DNA of 6,962 nucleotides. Origin: Deltaproteobacteria bacterium UBA796. Its GTDB lineage: Bacteria; Myxococcota_A; UBA796. The translations under genes and the position numbers were made by a program. The notes under the pieces are model-generated. The model saw only the letters and a list, made by a program, of their open reading frames with translations, searched no databases and was not told the origin of the DNA. The DNA is taken from positions 4,348 through 11,309 of the forward strand of contig DBIS01000361.1 of the NCBI GenBank assembly GCA_002296975.1, in the 5' to 3' direction. Numbering within the stretch: the stretch's first letter is position 1; each line of letters begins with the position of its first letter. Positions 6,538-6,962 of the stretch are shown in pieces.

Positions 6538-6576
6538 CCACAATAAAAACTTCAAAATAGTTGATGTGAAACACAA

Positions 6577-6962
6577 ATGAATCACGAAAGAAACATATCA
6601 AGATGGTCCAGAAGCGTCGGAGTGGTCAAAGCCATCAGCGCCATGAGCGACCTTTTCCAACCGGTTATTGGTCGAGATGTAGGGGTCTTCATCACCGACC
6701 GCGACCGCAAAGTTGTCTCTTGGGATGAGGGCATGGAGCGCCTTCTCGGCTTTAGCGCCGACGAGGTTGTGGGCGAACATTGCTTAAAGGGAAACCGCTG
6801 CTCGAACTGTATGCAGGGCTGTGGGCTTGAGCGCATGGGCCAGGTCAAACAGGTACCGCTCACCCTATTTCACAAAAATGGCGACGCCATCCCCTTGCTC
6901 AAGACCGGCCAGGCCTTTTTTGATGGGGACGGAAGCTTTTTGGGCACTATCGAGGTGATGTC
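6577..6962 (+). CDS. PAS-domain regulator with cysteine cluster, 3' end missing; possible sigma-54 activator
   Basis: Only the first 128 residues are visible. Residues about 30-128 form a PAS domain: GVFITDRDRKVVSWDEGMERLLGFSADEVVG-type sequence, then a cysteine-rich loop, then a strand pair with FHKNGDAIPL and GTIEV. The cysteines are C69, C75, C78 and C82 (spacing C-x5-C-x2-C-x3-C). This layout is often seen in PAS sensors at the front of sigma-54-dependent Fis-family activators and of some sensor kinases; the effector domain is beyond the window. The start is uncertain. ATG at 6577 is the longest possible, because an in-frame stop lies at 6562, but it has no good ribosome site. GTG at 6622 and ATG at 6643 are alternatives that leave the PAS domain intact. 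It is transcribed divergently from the sulfur operon, so control of that operon is a fair inference. Sulfane sulfur, redox state or a metal are candidate signals. Confidence 0.75.
   Translation, partial: MNHERNISRWSRSVGVVKAISAMSDLFQPVIGRDVGVFITDRDRKVVSWDEGMERLLGFSADEVVGEHCLKGNRCSNCMQGCGLERMGQVKQVPLTLFHKNGDAIPLLKTGQAFFDGDGSFLGTIEVM

Larger units (their letters stand above)
6365..6576. other. AT-rich divergent intergenic regulatory region
   Basis: These 212 bases separate the two divergent genes and are visibly richer in A and T than the flanking coding DNA. I see no credible gene. Two short minus-strand open frames across it start without ribosome sites and have no recognisable content. The region holds the candidate promoters and repeats listed separately and is the only apparent control region for the operon in this window. 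Confidence 0.8.

Noticed and set aside
6382..6601. Two small minus-strand open frames (67 and 64 codons) in the intergenic region
   Set aside because: They lie in AT-rich noncoding DNA, overlap each other in different frames, have no ribosome site and show no family features. They also cover the candidate control elements.
6582..6863. Minus-strand open frames opposite the PAS gene
   Set aside because: The plus frame gives a clear PAS domain; these are antisense shadows.
1..6962. CRISPR arrays, insertion sequences, tRNA or rRNA genes, intrinsic terminators
   Set aside because: I saw no regularly spaced repeats, transposase, terminal repeats or structural RNA. The junctions inside the operon are too tight for terminators, and the operon's end is outside the window.

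Overview
The window carries one long minus-strand transcription unit of seven tightly packed genes, read from about 6364 down to the left edge. A divergent plus-strand regulator gene starts at about 6577 and runs off the right edge. A 212-base AT-rich region between the two holds the likely promoters and operator-like repeats. The organism looks like a Gram-negative, respiring, sulfur-oxidising bacterium, either Pseudomonadota or a lineage of the former Deltaproteobacteria. The reasons are the cbb3-type oxidase, the Tat-exported molybdenum sulfite dehydrogenase, the ETHE1-type persulfide dioxygenase and clear Shine-Dalgarno sequences. The sequence alone does not settle genus or phylum.

Gene order in the direction of transcription is: ETHE1-type persulfide dioxygenase (6364-5639), a YeeE/YedE sulfur-transport half (5642-5205), its DUF6691/YeeE-like partner half (5208-4759), a YeiH-family putative sulfate/sulfite exporter (4762-3737), a Tat-exported sulfite dehydrogenase with a fused C-terminal cytochrome c domain (3732-2119), a cbb3-type oxidase catalytic subunit CcoN with an apparent N-terminal CcoS-like segment (2106-523), and the monoheme cytochrome c subunit CcoO (526 to the left edge, incomplete). 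Four of the six junctions are ATGA or GTGA overlaps and the other two gaps are 4 and 12 bases, so translation is probably coupled throughout.

The genes can be read as one route. The two membrane halves would bring in or move reduced sulfur. The dioxygenase oxidises glutathione persulfide to sulfite in the cytoplasm. The YeiH protein may move sulfite or sulfate out. The exported dehydrogenase oxidises sulfite to sulfate and passes electrons through its own heme domain. CcoO and CcoN can take those electrons to oxygen. This pathway is inferred from families and order, not shown by the sequence.

The divergent gene begins with a PAS domain carrying four closely spaced cysteines, a layout common in the sensor domains of sigma-54 activators. 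It is a plausible redox or sulfane-sulfur sensor for the operon. The intergenic region has a good sigma-70 promoter for the regulator, a perfect 14-base palindrome, a second inverted repeat and a pair of direct repeats spaced 11 bases apart. The window starts with eleven C residues that look like a contig-end artefact.
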